Notes: generated from the letters alone by a model not told the origin. A stretch of DNA of 64,000 bases from Yanghanlia sp047501535 (GCF_047501535.1 NZ_JAZDRJ010000014.1:24994-88993); one strand, 5' to 3'. Positions 16,669 to 26,062 are shown, numbered from the stretch's first letter. Numbers and translations: made by a program.

Positions 16669-17913
16669 TTAAGAACGGTTTTCCAGTACGCGAGTTACAG
16701 CGCGATCGAGAATTTCCAGCCCCTGCACCAAGAGGTCTTCTTCAATGGTGAGCGCGGGCTGGATTTTTAGCACTTCATCGTGAGCACCGGTGGTGAGTGT
16801 GACCAGGCCATTAGCCAGTGCGGCGCTAGCCATGTCGGTCGCCATGCCCCGTGGCCCAGGCGTGACTAACCCTTGAATCAGGCCCCGACCACGCACGCCC
16901 AAGCCCAGGTGGCTATAACCTTGCACCAGGTTTTCCAGCCAGTCGCGCACCAAGCGTTCCTTACGACGCACATGCACGGCGAAGCTATCGTCGGCCCAAT
17001 AGGCTTCTAGCACGTGTTCGGCTGTGAGCAAGGCCAGCCCGGCACGCCGATGCGCGGCCAGCGCTTGATACCGCGCAGCGGGCAAGTCGGGGCGACTCAG
17101 CAGCACCGATACAGGCAAGCCGAAACCTGACAAAGAGCGCGACATTGCAATCATGTCGGCCTGCACACCGGAAGCCTCAAAACTGAAAAAACGCCCGGTG
17201 CGACCACAGCCGACTATGGTTTCATCCATGATAAGCAACATGCCATGGCGCCGACAAAGCGCTTCAAGGTCACGCAACCAGCGCCAACTGAGGACATTGA
17301 TTCCCCCTTCACCCAGCACTGTTTCAACGACTACGGCAGCCGGCTTTTCTTCAGGTTTGCGACAGCTCTCAAGCTGGCGTTCCAAGTATGCCATCGTATC
17401 GACATCGGGGCCGAAACTGCCATCGTAGGGCATGAAGACAGTGTCGCCCACGCCAGTGTTGGCTGCCCACACAACCGCCGTGGAAGAGCTGGCGCGAAAC
17501 GCATCGCACCGGGTAAACGAAACCACGCTTTTTCGCCCGGTGGCTTGTTTGGCGATTCGTAGTGCGGCCTCTACCGAGGCCGCAGCTGTCGTGCCGGTGT
17601 AGTGAACCTCGTATTCCCAACCACGAGGCTTGAGAAGGTAACCATCCATGGCTTCACAGAAGCGCTTCATGGCTCGCGACGGGCAGGTTGCCGAACTGTC
17701 GTCCTGCAACCTGCGACGCAACATCTGCATGAGCAGTGGGTTATCGTGCCCGTAATTGAGCGCCCCGGCGGCGCTGCTGAAGTCGATGTATTGACGCCCA
17801 CAAGCGTCGGCCAAGATGGAACCATAGCCGCGCGTGAACAGGCTGGCATCCGCAGAATGCGCGAAATCCCTTACATGAGACTGCACGCGCTCCAGTATGC
17901 TCGGCTCAATCAC
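16669..17913 (-). CDS. EctB-like aminotransferase-fold protein lacking the catalytic lysine
   Basis: 414 residues, similar along its whole length to diaminobutyrate-2-oxoglutarate transaminase EctB (class-III PLP fold): FSSAAGALNYGHDNP, YLLKPRGWEYEVH, VETVLGEGGIN, the PLP-ring Asp230 in LLIMDETIVGCGRTG, and SLSGFGLP. In EctB the last segment reads S-K-S, with the Lys that forms the PLP Schiff base; here it is S-R-S, Arg259 encoded by CGC. The cofactor-stacking region (FHG in EctB) is CDAF, and the GTFRG-type segment is absent. The frame is intact, so this may be a pseudo-enzyme with a binding or regulatory role, or an early decaying copy. It starts 49 bases after the marR-type gene and is probably in its operon. 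No ectA or ectC is nearby. Confidence 0.85.
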   Translation of the reverse strand: MIEPSILERVQSHVRDFAHSADASLFTRGYGSILADACGRQYIDFSSAAGALNYGHDNPLLMQMLRRRLQDDSSATCPSRAMKRFCEAMDGYLLKPRGWEYEVHYTGTTAAASVEAALRIAKQATGRKSVVSFTRCDAFRASSSTAVVWAANTGVGDTVFMPYDGSFGPDVDTMAYLERQLESCRKPEEKPAAVVVETVLGEGGINVLSWRWLRDLEALCRRHGMLLIMDETIVGCGRTGRFFSFEASGVQADMIAMSRSLSGFGLPVSVLLSRPDLPAARYQALAAHRRAGLALLTAEHVLEAYWADDSFAVHVRRKERLVRDWLENLVQGYSHLGLGVRGRGLIQGLVTPGPRGMATDMASAALANGLVTLTTGAHDEVLKIQPALTIEEDLLVQGLEILDRAVTRVLENRS

Positions 17914-17962
17914 GGTTCGTTTCCTTTTTCAGGCATAACCTATGGTTGGACGGCGCGGCCCA

Positions 17963-18502
17963 TCAAACTGCGATGCCCGACTCCGGTTGGGTGCCGCCTC
18001 CCAGAGGGACGTCGAGCATGGGAGAAGGGGCTTCGGGTGCAGCCGGCTCGGCAGTATGGCTGGATTCCATGAGCGCCACAATACGTTCCAGTGACAGGGT
18101 GATGGTGGCCTGCTCGAGTTCCGGCAGTTCGTTCAGCGCTTCGGCCAGTTTTTGCTGCATGGGTGACGGGGTATCGCGCACTAAATTGCGGCCGGACTCG
18201 GTGGCAGAAACCATGACGATGCGGCGGTCTTCGCGACTGCGTTCACGCAACACCCAGCCTTTGTCTTCAAGGCGGTCGAGAATACCCACGACTGTACTTG
18301 GGCTGACGTGGATTTCGCGGCTGATTGCGGTAGTGGTTAGCGGCCCGTTTTCCGCGACGGCACGCAAACATACCAGCTGCGGCGCTGTGATGTTGCTGTA
18401 GGCCGCAAGCTGGCGGGAATGAAGTGCAATAGCGCGCGTAATGCGTCGCAGCGCCCGCAAGATACGCAGATCGTACTGGGGCGAGGAATCCATGGAAACC
18501 AT
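17963..18502 (-). CDS. MarR-family regulator, EctR-like
   Basis: 179 residues from ATG 18502 (18493 is an alternative). It has a winged helix-turn-helix: recognition region TTTAISREIHVSPSTVVGILDRLEDKGWV, wing RERSREDRRIVMVSATESG. The C-terminal tail is long and Pro/Ala-rich. MarR proteins bind DNA as dimers and often respond to small ligands. Its position directly before an ectB-like gene recalls EctR, the MarR-type repressor of ectoine genes in methylotrophs. By context it may control the ectB-like gene and perhaps ehuBCDA. Confidence 0.85.
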   Translation of the reverse strand: MVSMDSSPQYDLRILRALRRITRAIALHSRQLAAYSNITAPQLVCLRAVAENGPLTTTAISREIHVSPSTVVGILDRLEDKGWVLRERSREDRRIVMVSATESGRNLVRDTPSPMQQKLAEALNELPELEQATITLSLERIVALMESSHTAEPAAPEAPSPMLDVPLGGGTQPESGIAV

Positions 18503-18513
18503 TTCTACCCGAA

Positions 18514-18535
18514 AAGTTAAGAGTGTGTAAGTTAA
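18514..18535. promoter_or_regulatory. Direct repeat upstream of the marR-type gene, possible operator
   Basis: AAGTTAA occurs twice (18514-18520 and 18529-18535), separated by eight bases, 12 bases upstream of the regulator's start. The 15-base period is not a whole helical turn. A self-regulatory operator is possible but unproven. Confidence 0.3.
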
Positions 18536-18703
18536 TGGTAGTAGTCGCCTGAGCGCAGTGTCAACCACACTCGGGCGTCACTAGCCACAATGCAGAATGC
18601 ACGCAACGGTGCATCGTGAATATGCCTGGTTTTACCCTGCCCTAAGGGCAAGGCTTGCGCATCAGCGCATGCTCAACGACACGACTTGAGCTCGATTGAC
18701 AGT

Positions 18704-20242
18704 TTACGCCGTGCCGCCGACGGTCAGGCCATCCATGCGTAACGTGGGCATACCTACACCCACCGGTACGCTCTGGCCTTCTTTACCGCACGTACCCACG
18801 CCCGAATCCAGGCGCATATCGTTGCCTATCATGCCGACACGGTTCATTGCGTCAAGACCATTGCCAATCAGGGTAGCACCCTTCACTGGCGCAGTAACCT
18901 TACCATTTTCAATCAGATAGGCTTCAGACGCCGAGAAAACGAATTTGCCACTCGTAATATCGACCTGACCACCGCCGAAATTCACGGCATACAAGCCCTT
19001 CTTGACTGATGCGATAATTTCTTCCGGCGGTGTCTGGCCAGACAACATGTAGGTGTTCGTCATACGTGGCATCGGAAGATGCGCATACGATTCGCGCCGC
19101 CCGTTGCCGGTTACGCCCTGCTTCATCAGCCGCGCATTCATGGTGTCTTGCATATAGCCACGCAGAATGCCGTCTTCAATCAACACGTTCGATTGCGTGG
19201 CCGTGCCTTCATCGTCGATATTCAGCGAGCCCCGGCGGCCAGCCAGTGTGCCGTCGTCGACAACCGTTACGCCGGGCGAAGCCACACGTTCGCCTATGCG
19301 GCCTGAAAACACGCTGGACCCCTTGCGGTTGAAGTCGCCTTCCAGGCCGTGGCCCACTGCTTCGTGCAACAGAATGCCCGGCCAGCCGGCGCCCAGGACG
19401 ACCGTCATTTCACCAGCGGGAGCAGGCTGAGCCTGTAAATTGGTGAGGGCTTCGTGCACCGCACGTTCTGCATAACCGCGCAGCACGTCGTCGGTGAAGT
19501 AATCCAACCCGCTACGCCCCCCGCCGCCACCGTGCCCCATTTCGCGCCGCCCAGATTGCTCGGCAATAACGGTAAGCGACAAACGTACCAGCGGGCGGAC
19601 ATCCGCCGCCAGCCGCCCATCACTGCCGGCCACCAGCACCACATCGTATTCCGCCCCCAGACCGGCCATGACCTGAATTACGCGCGGGTCGATTGCGCGA
19701 GCCATGGCTTCAAGCCTTTCAAGCATTTTGACTTTATCTGCCGAACCCAGCGACGCGACTGGGTCGATTGCTGGATACAGCGCATGAGTAGGCAGGCCGG
19801 GAGGCGCCTGTATTTTGCGCTTGCCTGCCCCTCGCTTACCTATGCTGCGAACTGCTCTAGCTGAGGACAGCAAAGCATCAGAAGACAGGGAATCAGAATA
19901 GGCAAAAGCGGTTTTCTCACCGCTAATAGCCCGCACGCCCACACCTTGTTCAATGGAAAAGCTGCCTGTTTTAACAATGCCCTCTTCCAAGCTCCAGCCT
20001 TCGCTCCGCGTGTACTGAAAATAGAGGTCGGCATAATCGACGCGGCGCGTGAGGATCTCGCCCAGTGCAGCCGATATATCGGATTGCGTCAGCCCCCATG
20101 GGTCGAGCAAGACCGAACGAGCGGTTTCCAGCGCGTCGGAAGGTTCCAGCGTAGCGATGGAATTCCCATTCGGGCTCGTAGCAAAAGCGGGGCTTACAGA
20201 TTTCATCTTTGGATAGTTTGACTTGGTGTGGGGTTGTTTCAT
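18704..20242 (-). CDS. tldD: Metalloprotease TldD
   Basis: 512 residues. TldD with its partner TldE/PmbA forms a zinc peptidase that degrades unfolded peptides and matures microcin-type peptides in the cytoplasm. The modified zinc motif HEAVGH is at 293-298, and the Gly-rich GHGGGGGRSG, FSGRIGERVASPGVTVVDDG and YMQDTMNARL segments are typical. The N-terminus is longer than in E. coli TldD (481 residues); an internal ATG at 20206 would shorten it by 12 residues, and neither start has a clear ribosome-binding site. pmbA is not in the window. Confidence 0.94.
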   Translation of the reverse strand: MKQPHTKSNYPKMKSVSPAFATSPNGNSIATLEPSDALETARSVLLDPWGLTQSDISAALGEILTRRVDYADLYFQYTRSEGWSLEEGIVKTGSFSIEQGVGVRAISGEKTAFAYSDSLSSDALLSSARAVRSIGKRGAGKRKIQAPPGLPTHALYPAIDPVASLGSADKVKMLERLEAMARAIDPRVIQVMAGLGAEYDVVLVAGSDGRLAADVRPLVRLSLTVIAEQSGRREMGHGGGGGRSGLDYFTDDVLRGYAERAVHEALTNLQAQPAPAGEMTVVLGAGWPGILLHEAVGHGLEGDFNRKGSSVFSGRIGERVASPGVTVVDDGTLAGRRGSLNIDDEGTATQSNVLIEDGILRGYMQDTMNARLMKQGVTGNGRRESYAHLPMPRMTNTYMLSGQTPPEEIIASVKKGLYAVNFGGGQVDITSGKFVFSASEAYLIENGKVTAPVKGATLIGNGLDAMNRVGMIGNDMRLDSGVGTCGKEGQSVPVGVGMPTLRMDGLTVGGTA

Positions 20243-20334
20243 TGCAGCGCGCCATTATAGATGCGGCTGAACTCTGTTTTTTCAAGCATGAAAGATTGCG
20301 GTGGAGAATGCGCTGCTTAACATTCGACCAACGT

Positions 20335-20964
20335 TCAACGCGGCAATTCGTAGCGAATTTCCCTGACTTGACCGTTATTGCCAGGAAAGCCGTCAAATAC
20401 GGCCTGCATCAAATAGGGCATGACGGCATCCAGGCTGTCGCTTTGGCTGTTATGTACGGCAGTTGCCCGATAGACCTCTTGCCCGTTAGCCAGCTTGTCG
20501 AATAACGTGACGGTCAGGGTGTTGCGATAGATCTCCACCGGCACAGTGACTGACCGAGGGCTATAAAACACACCACCGCCCCAGCCACCCCAACCGTAGT
20601 ACCCCCCGAAGCCGGGCCAACCATAAAACGGGTAAGGGTCATCGTAAGTACGCACCCAACCTTGCTTAACTGGGTTACCGTATTCAAGGCGCACCTCAAA
20701 ACGGGGTTCAGCACCCGGCGCCACCTCACGCAAACCGGTCGGGCCTATTGCCGCGCGCAACATATCCGAGAACGCTGCAAATTGCAGGTTGCCCGATTGC
20801 TGCGGCGAGCCGACGATCTGGTAATACTCACCTTCAACCCCCACCGGCCATTGTTGATACGTCGTCACCCTCGCAGACAACGAAGATGCACAGCCGCCCA
20901 GAAACAGCAGAGCCGCTAGCAGCCCTACGCTCCAAATACGACGCAAGTGGTTGTTGACTGTCAT
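20335..20964 (-). CDS. DUF4136 lipoprotein
   Basis: 209 residues from ATG 20964, which has a GGGAGAG box. The N-terminus carries a lipoprotein signal ending L-F-L-G-G-C near residue 25, so membrane anchoring is expected. The mature part has the DUF4136 layout (Y-x-x-W near the start, ARVTTYQQWP). Its centre is very rich in Gly, Trp, Tyr and Pro (YPFYGWPGFGGYYGWGGWGG), and the C-terminal half fits VYRATAVH. Function unknown. It is divergent from pepN. Confidence 0.85.
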   Translation of the reverse strand: MTVNNHLRRIWSVGLLAALLFLGGCASSLSARVTTYQQWPVGVEGEYYQIVGSPQQSGNLQFAAFSDMLRAAIGPTGLREVAPGAEPRFEVRLEYGNPVKQGWVRTYDDPYPFYGWPGFGGYYGWGGWGGGVFYSPRSVTVPVEIYRNTLTVTLFDKLANGQEVYRATAVHNSQSDSLDAVMPYLMQAVFDGFPGNNGQVREIRYELPR

Positions 20965-21050
20965 GTTGCTCTCCCGCACCCACAAGTACGCCCTGCGGAT
21001 GCCATATTTGAAATACTACAATAACGGTTCCACGATATAGCCACTGCCCT

Positions 21051-23768
21051 ATGCGAACAGATATCTCCCCTACTATTTCCCGTCACGACTATCAGCCCTA
21101 CCCTTACCGGCTGCCAAAGGTCGAGCTTTGCTTTGAACTCGATGCCTCCCTGACTCGCGTGATCTCCACCATGGAGTTTGAGAGTGTGGGGCGGGCGTTG
21201 GTTCCCCTGGTTCTTGACGGGCAAGATCTGGGCCTGGAATCCGTATCCATCAATGGCCGGCTCCTGGCGGAAAGCGAATACCAGCTACAGGGTGAAACCC
21301 TGACCCTGCACCCCAGAAACGAGCACTTCACTGTAGAAATAGTCAGCACCTGCCGACCTCAGGATAATTCTACCCTGATGGGTTTGTACGTATCGGGCCA
21401 ACATTTGTTCACACAGTGCGAGGCAGAAGGCTTTCGACGCATTACCTGGTTTCCCGACCGCCCTGACGTCATGTCGGTCTACCGGGTTGTGTTGCGAGGC
21501 AGTCAATCTCAATACCCTTTGCTGTTATCCAATGGCAACTTGGTATCCGAGCGACCGCTGGAGAATGGCCGCCACGAAGCTGTCTGGGAAGACCCACATC
21601 CAAAACCCAGCTACCTATTTGCCGTAGTGGCGGGTGATTTTGCCTGCCGGGAACAACGTACGACTACGCGCAGCGGCCGCGAAGTGCTATTGCAGGTATA
21701 CAGCGACCACGGTACAGAAGATAAAACCGAATGGGCTATGGATTGTCTGCTGCGTTCGCTGCGCTGGGATGAACAGCGTTACGGCCTGGAGCTCGACCTT
21801 GACCGCTTCATGATTGTGGCAGCCCGAGATTTCAATATGGGCGCCATGGAAAACAAGGGTCTGAACGTTTTCAACTCTTCTTATGTACTGGCTGATCCGG
21901 CTACTGCCACCGACGCAGCGTATCGGGCTATTGAAGCCGTTATTGGCCACGAGTATTTCCACAACTGGACCGGTAACCGCGTCACCTGCCGCGATTGGTT
22001 CCAGCTCTCCTTGAAAGAAGGGCTGACCGTCTTCCGCGACCAGGAATTCTCGGCGGACATGCTGGCTGACGGTTTGGACAGCAGCGCATCGGTCAGTGCC
22101 AAAGCAGTTAAACGTATAGACGATGTCTCTACATTGAGGCTGGCACAGTTTCCCGAGGATAGCGGCCCTATGGCCCACCCTATCCGACCAGAAAGTTATC
22201 AGGAAATTTCCAACTTCTATACCGCCACCATTTACGAAAAAGGTGCGGAAGTCATTCGCATGCAGCAAACCCTGCTAGGCCGCGACGGCTTCCGTGAAGG
22301 GCTGGAAGAATACTTCCGCCGCCACGACGGGCAAGCCGTGACCTGCGACGATTTCCTCGCCGCCATGGAATCGGTCTATACCCGACGCAACCCTGGCCGC
22401 GACCTGCAAACCTTCAAGAACTGGTATAGCCAGGCGGGCACGCCACGTGTGTCAGTCAATCTGATGCACAACCCGGCTGCCGGCACTTGCACCATCAAGC
22501 TGCGACAATCCTGCCCGCCCGCCGGTATCGAGCTGTTGCAAAACCCGCCGGCCACAAAGCCGCCCCTGCACATTCCCGTTGCAATCGGGCTGCTGGCCCC
22601 CGATGGCACGCCTATCCTTCCAGAAGGCGCCACCCCGATGGCCGGCGCCGCACCAGGCACGCTGTTGCTGGAGCTCACCGAGGAAAGCCAATCCTGGACC
22701 TTCCACGGCGTGACGCAGCGTCCGGTGCTATCGCTATTGCGCGATTTTTCCGCTCCCGTGGAAATCGACTACTTGCGCTGTGATGATGAACTGGCGTTAC
22801 TGGCCAGGCGAGATCCAGACTCCTTCGCTCGCTGGGAAGCCGGCCAGGAGCTGGCCCGCCGTCTGCTGCGCAAGCGTGTGGACGCCATTTTGGAAGGTGC
22901 GCCCGCCCCCGACAGCAGCCTGCTGCGCAACACGTGGACGGCGCTGCTCCAAGACGCTGACCTTTCCCCCGCTTATCTGGCCCGGGTACTGGCCTTGCCC
23001 CCGCAGCGTGAACTTTTAGAACGCTCGTCGCCCATGACGCCGGAAGCAGTAGTGCAAGCCCACCGCGAACTCAAGGCCGAACTGGGTCAACACCTGGCAG
23101 CTCAATGGCGCACACTCTACGACAGCAATGCCGACGACGGCGGACCCTATTCGCCCGCTCCCGAGCCATCGGGGCGACGTGCTTTGCGGGCCCTGGCCCT
23201 GGGCTATTTGCTAGCCGGATCGCAGCCTGGCGCTAACCAGTTAGCTCTCCAGCAGTACAGAACCGCCAATAATATGACTGACAGCATGGCGGCACTCACC
23301 GCATTGGCCAACTGGGGAGATGTCGAAACCCGCAATGCGGCGATGCGGCATTTTTATGACAACTGGCAGGACGACCCTCTGGTCATCGACCGCTGGTTCG
23401 CCGTACAGGCGGCTTCGCCGTTCACCACGGTGGAAGAAGTTCAGGCGCTGATGCTGCACCCAGCTTTTTCGCTGCGCAACCCGAACCGTGCCCGCTCCGT
23501 CGTTTTCCAATTCTGCATTAACAACCTTGGCCATGCCCATAGCCCGGAAGGCTACGAGTTCTGGGCTGATCAAGTGCTAGCGCTTGATGCTCTGAACCCT
23601 GAAATTGCGGCCCGCCTGGCTCGCACCCTGGACCACTGGGCCCGGCTCGAACCGGCCCTGCGCGAAGCGGCACGCGGCGCTCTGGAACGCGTCCGTCAGC
23701 ACCCCACCCTCTCGCGCAACACGGCAGAAATCGTTAACAAATCCTTGAATCTCCATGCGGAGCACTAA
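21051..23768 (+). CDS. pepN: Aminopeptidase N
   Basis: 905 residues, M1-family zinc aminopeptidase that removes N-terminal residues from peptides in the cytoplasm. The substrate-binding GAMEN motif is at 264-268, zinc ligands HEYFH at 300-304, and the third ligand Glu323 in SLKEGLTVFRDQEF. The C-terminal half holds the Ig-like and helical domains of the E. coli PepN type (about 870 residues). The stop is three bases before fbp, so the two are probably co-transcribed. Confidence 0.97.
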   Translation: MRTDISPTISRHDYQPYPYRLPKVELCFELDASLTRVISTMEFESVGRALVPLVLDGQDLGLESVSINGRLLAESEYQLQGETLTLHPRNEHFTVEIVSTCRPQDNSTLMGLYVSGQHLFTQCEAEGFRRITWFPDRPDVMSVYRVVLRGSQSQYPLLLSNGNLVSERPLENGRHEAVWEDPHPKPSYLFAVVAGDFACREQRTTTRSGREVLLQVYSDHGTEDKTEWAMDCLLRSLRWDEQRYGLELDLDRFMIVAARDFNMGAMENKGLNVFNSSYVLADPATATDAAYRAIEAVIGHEYFHNWTGNRVTCRDWFQLSLKEGLTVFRDQEFSADMLADGLDSSASVSAKAVKRIDDVSTLRLAQFPEDSGPMAHPIRPESYQEISNFYTATIYEKGAEVIRMQQTLLGRDGFREGLEEYFRRHDGQAVTCDDFLAAMESVYTRRNPGRDLQTFKNWYSQAGTPRVSVNLMHNPAAGTCTIKLRQSCPPAGIELLQNPPATKPPLHIPVAIGLLAPDGTPILPEGATPMAGAAPGTLLLELTEESQSWTFHGVTQRPVLSLLRDFSAPVEIDYLRCDDELALLARRDPDSFARWEAGQELARRLLRKRVDAILEGAPAPDSSLLRNTWTALLQDADLSPAYLARVLALPPQRELLERSSPMTPEAVVQAHRELKAELGQHLAAQWRTLYDSNADDGGPYSPAPEPSGRRALRALALGYLLAGSQPGANQLALQQYRTANNMTDSMAALTALANWGDVETRNAAMRHFYDNWQDDPLVIDRWFAVQAASPFTTVEEVQALMLHPAFSLRNPNRARSVVFQFCINNLGHAHSPEGYEFWADQVLALDALNPEIAARLARTLDHWARLEPALREAARGALERVRQHPTLSRNTAEIVNKSLNLHAEH

Positions 23769-23771
23769 ACC

Positions 23772-24797
23772 ATGAAGCACACATCTCTGACCCAGTACCT
23801 GGTCGAACAGCAGCGTACCGGAACGGCCGTATCGGCAGACCTGCGCCTGCTGATCGAAACCGTGGCCCGCGCCTGCAAGGCCATCGGACACGCCGTAGGG
23901 CAAGGCGCACTGGGCGGCGTACTCGGCAGCCTGGAATCAGAAAACGTCCAGGGTGAAGTCCAGAAGAAACTGGATGTGATTTCCAATGAAATCCTGCTGG
24001 ATGCCAACGAGTGGGGGGGCCACCTGGCCGCCATGGCTTCTGAAGAGATGGAGACCATCCACCGCATTCCAAACCGCTATCCCAAGGGTGAGTATCTGCT
24101 GCTGTTCGACCCTCTGGATGGCTCTTCCAATATTGACGTCAATGTCTCGATCGGCACGATTTTTTCCGTGTTGCAGGCGCCGGCCGACGCTTCGGGGCGC
24201 GATATCGAAGAAAGCGACTTTCTACAGCCGGGCAGCCGCCAGGTCGCTGCAGGGTATGCGGTATATGGCCCGCAGACCATGCTGGTGCTCACCCTGGGCA
24301 ATGGGGTCGTGGGCTTTACGCTTGACCGCCAAACCGGTGCCTGGTGCCTGACGCACGAGAACATCCGGATTCCCGAGCAGACCAAAGAATTCGCCATCAA
24401 TATGTCGAATATGCGCCACTGGGAAATGCCGGTGCGCCGTTATGTGCATGAATGCCTGGCCGGCAAGGAAGGCCCTTTGGAAAAAGACTACAACATGCGC
24501 TGGATCGCCTCCATGGTGGCCGATGTACACCGCATCATGAGTCGTGGCGGCATTTTCATGTATCCGCGCGACGCACGCCCCAGCGGCAAAGCGGGCAAGC
24601 TGCGCCTGATGTACGAGGCCAATCCTATGAGCATGCTTGTTGAGCAGGCAGGCGGCTTAGCCATTGATGGCGAACAGCGCATTCTGGATATACAGCCTGC
24701 CGCTTTGCACCAGCGGGTCGGCGTCATTCTCGGCTCGCGCGAGGAAGTCGAGCGCGTTCAGCACTACCACCAGCAGCAACCCGCGCAAGCTGAGTAG
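23772..24797 (+). CDS. fbp: Fructose-1,6-bisphosphatase class 1
   Basis: 341 residues. It hydrolyses fructose 1,6-bisphosphate to fructose 6-phosphate, the committed step of gluconeogenesis, in the cytoplasm. The metal-binding DPLDGSSNIDVNVSIGTIF and the phosphate-binding YEANPMSMLVEQAGG are present, and the length fits class 1. The ribosome-binding site (CGGAGC) lies inside the end of pepN. Gluconeogenic capacity fits the acid-based catabolism encoded further right. Confidence 0.97.
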   Translation: MKHTSLTQYLVEQQRTGTAVSADLRLLIETVARACKAIGHAVGQGALGGVLGSLESENVQGEVQKKLDVISNEILLDANEWGGHLAAMASEEMETIHRIPNRYPKGEYLLLFDPLDGSSNIDVNVSIGTIFSVLQAPADASGRDIEESDFLQPGSRQVAAGYAVYGPQTMLVLTLGNGVVGFTLDRQTGAWCLTHENIRIPEQTKEFAINMSNMRHWEMPVRRYVHECLAGKEGPLEKDYNMRWIASMVADVHRIMSRGGIFMYPRDARPSGKAGKLRLMYEANPMSMLVEQAGGLAIDGEQRILDIQPAALHQRVGVILGSREEVERVQHYHQQQPAQAE

Positions 24798-24846
24798 CCG
24801 TCAATCAAGCGGGGAGAAGCCGCCTCGCTCGCCAAATTTGTTCCAG

Positions 24847-24883
24847 AAAAATGGGCCGGCTCAATACGAGTCGGCCCATTTTT
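24847..24883. terminator. Bidirectional terminator between fbp and the quinone oxidoreductase gene
   Basis: A 12-bp perfect stem (24847-24858 with 24872-24883) has A-run and T-run ends on either side, so both convergent transcripts can stop here. Confidence 0.88.
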
Positions 24884-24923
24884 GGGTTGCAAGCCACGCG
24901 ACCGGCGGCCTGCTCATAATGCT

Positions 24924-25922
24924 TTAGTCAATCGTAAGAATTGTGGCGCCTATTGTTTTTCGGGCCGCCAGCGCTTCCTGTGCTTTGGCGGCCTCTGCCA
25001 GCGGAAAACGCTGACCAATCGTGACCTTGATGCTGCCATCCGCCACTAGAGCGAAGAGTTCATCGGCGGCCGCCTGCATATCCTGCTGCGTCGGGACGTA
25101 GTCTCCCAGCTTGGGGCGGGTCACGTACAGCGAGCCTTTATTGTTCAACAAGGCAAGATCCACCCCTTCCACCGGGCCTGAGGCATTCCCAAAGCTGACC
25201 ATCAACCCGCGCGGGCGCAGGCAATTCAGAGAAGTCATCCAGGTATCTTTGCCCACACCGTCGTACACGACAGGCAGCTTTTCGCCGTTGGTCAGCTCTT
25301 TGACGCGTTCTGCAACGTCTTCCCGGCTGTAGTCGATGACTTCCCAAGCGCCATGCTCTTTCGCCAGCGCACATTTCTCGGGTGTGGAGGCCGTGCCGAT
25401 CAGTTTGACGCCCAGCGCTCGCGCCCACTGGCAAGCCAACAGCCCCACACCGCCGGCCGCAGCATGAAACAAGGCGGTTTCGCCTTCCTGCAGACGGTAG
25501 CACTGGCGCAGCAAATACTGGGTGGTCAGGCCCTTGAGCATGATGGCTGCCGCATCTTCATACGTAATGGAATCGGGGATTTTCACCACTCGGTCAGCCG
25601 GCACGTTGCGCAAGTCAGCATAAGCGCCCAACGGGCTTTGGCCGTATGCAGCCCGGTCGCCCACCTTGAGATGGGTAACCCCCTCGCCTACCGCCACGAC
25701 ATCGCCGGCCGCCTCAAAACCCAGCCCATGAGGCAGAGGGTGAGGGTACAGACCGGTACGGAAATAAATATCGATGAAGTTCAGACCCACCGCCTTCTGG
25801 CGAAGAGTCACCTCTCCCTTTGCTGGGGCGGGTACATCGACCGTTACGAGCTTCAGTACTTCGGGCCCGCCATGGGTATCGACGTGTATTGCTTTGGCCT
25901 GGTTCGTCAAGGCTGTCTCCAT
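24924..25922 (-). CDS. qorA: NADPH:quinone oxidoreductase, zinc-free MDR family
   Basis: 332 residues, similar throughout to E. coli QorA (327): HGGPEVL, NFIDIYFRTGLYP, the nucleotide-binding HAAAGGVGLLACQWA, VVYDGVGKDTW and MVSFGNASG. It lacks the Cys ligands of zinc alcohol dehydrogenases. It reduces quinones with NADPH in the cytoplasm. It is transcribed alone, divergent from the EamA transporter gene. Confidence 0.93.
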   Translation of the reverse strand: METALTNQAKAIHVDTHGGPEVLKLVTVDVPAPAKGEVTLRQKAVGLNFIDIYFRTGLYPHPLPHGLGFEAAGDVVAVGEGVTHLKVGDRAAYGQSPLGAYADLRNVPADRVVKIPDSITYEDAAAIMLKGLTTQYLLRQCYRLQEGETALFHAAAGGVGLLACQWARALGVKLIGTASTPEKCALAKEHGAWEVIDYSREDVAERVKELTNGEKLPVVYDGVGKDTWMTSLNCLRPRGLMVSFGNASGPVEGVDLALLNNKGSLYVTRPKLGDYVPTQQDMQAAADELFALVADGSIKVTIGQRFPLAEAAKAQEALAARKTIGATILTID

Positions 25923-25962
25923 AGAGTAATGGGTGAATCACTGGAAGATAAAACGCAGTGGA

Positions 25963-25992
25963 TACTTTACCGTGCTTGCTTCGGGTAAAGTA
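25963..25992. promoter_or_regulatory. Perfect inverted repeat between divergent qorA and EamA genes
   Basis: TACTTTACC (25963-25971) and GGTAAAGTA (25984-25992) are separated by 12 bases, in the 140-base gap between two divergent genes. It fits an operator or a short transcript hairpin; no regulator gene adjoins. Confidence 0.45.
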
Positions 25993-26062
25993 GCTAAGCT
26001 TGATAGTTTAATCCGTCCTCTAACCGCTCCTTTTTTTTCCGCCTTCTCGCCTTCGCCTCTTC

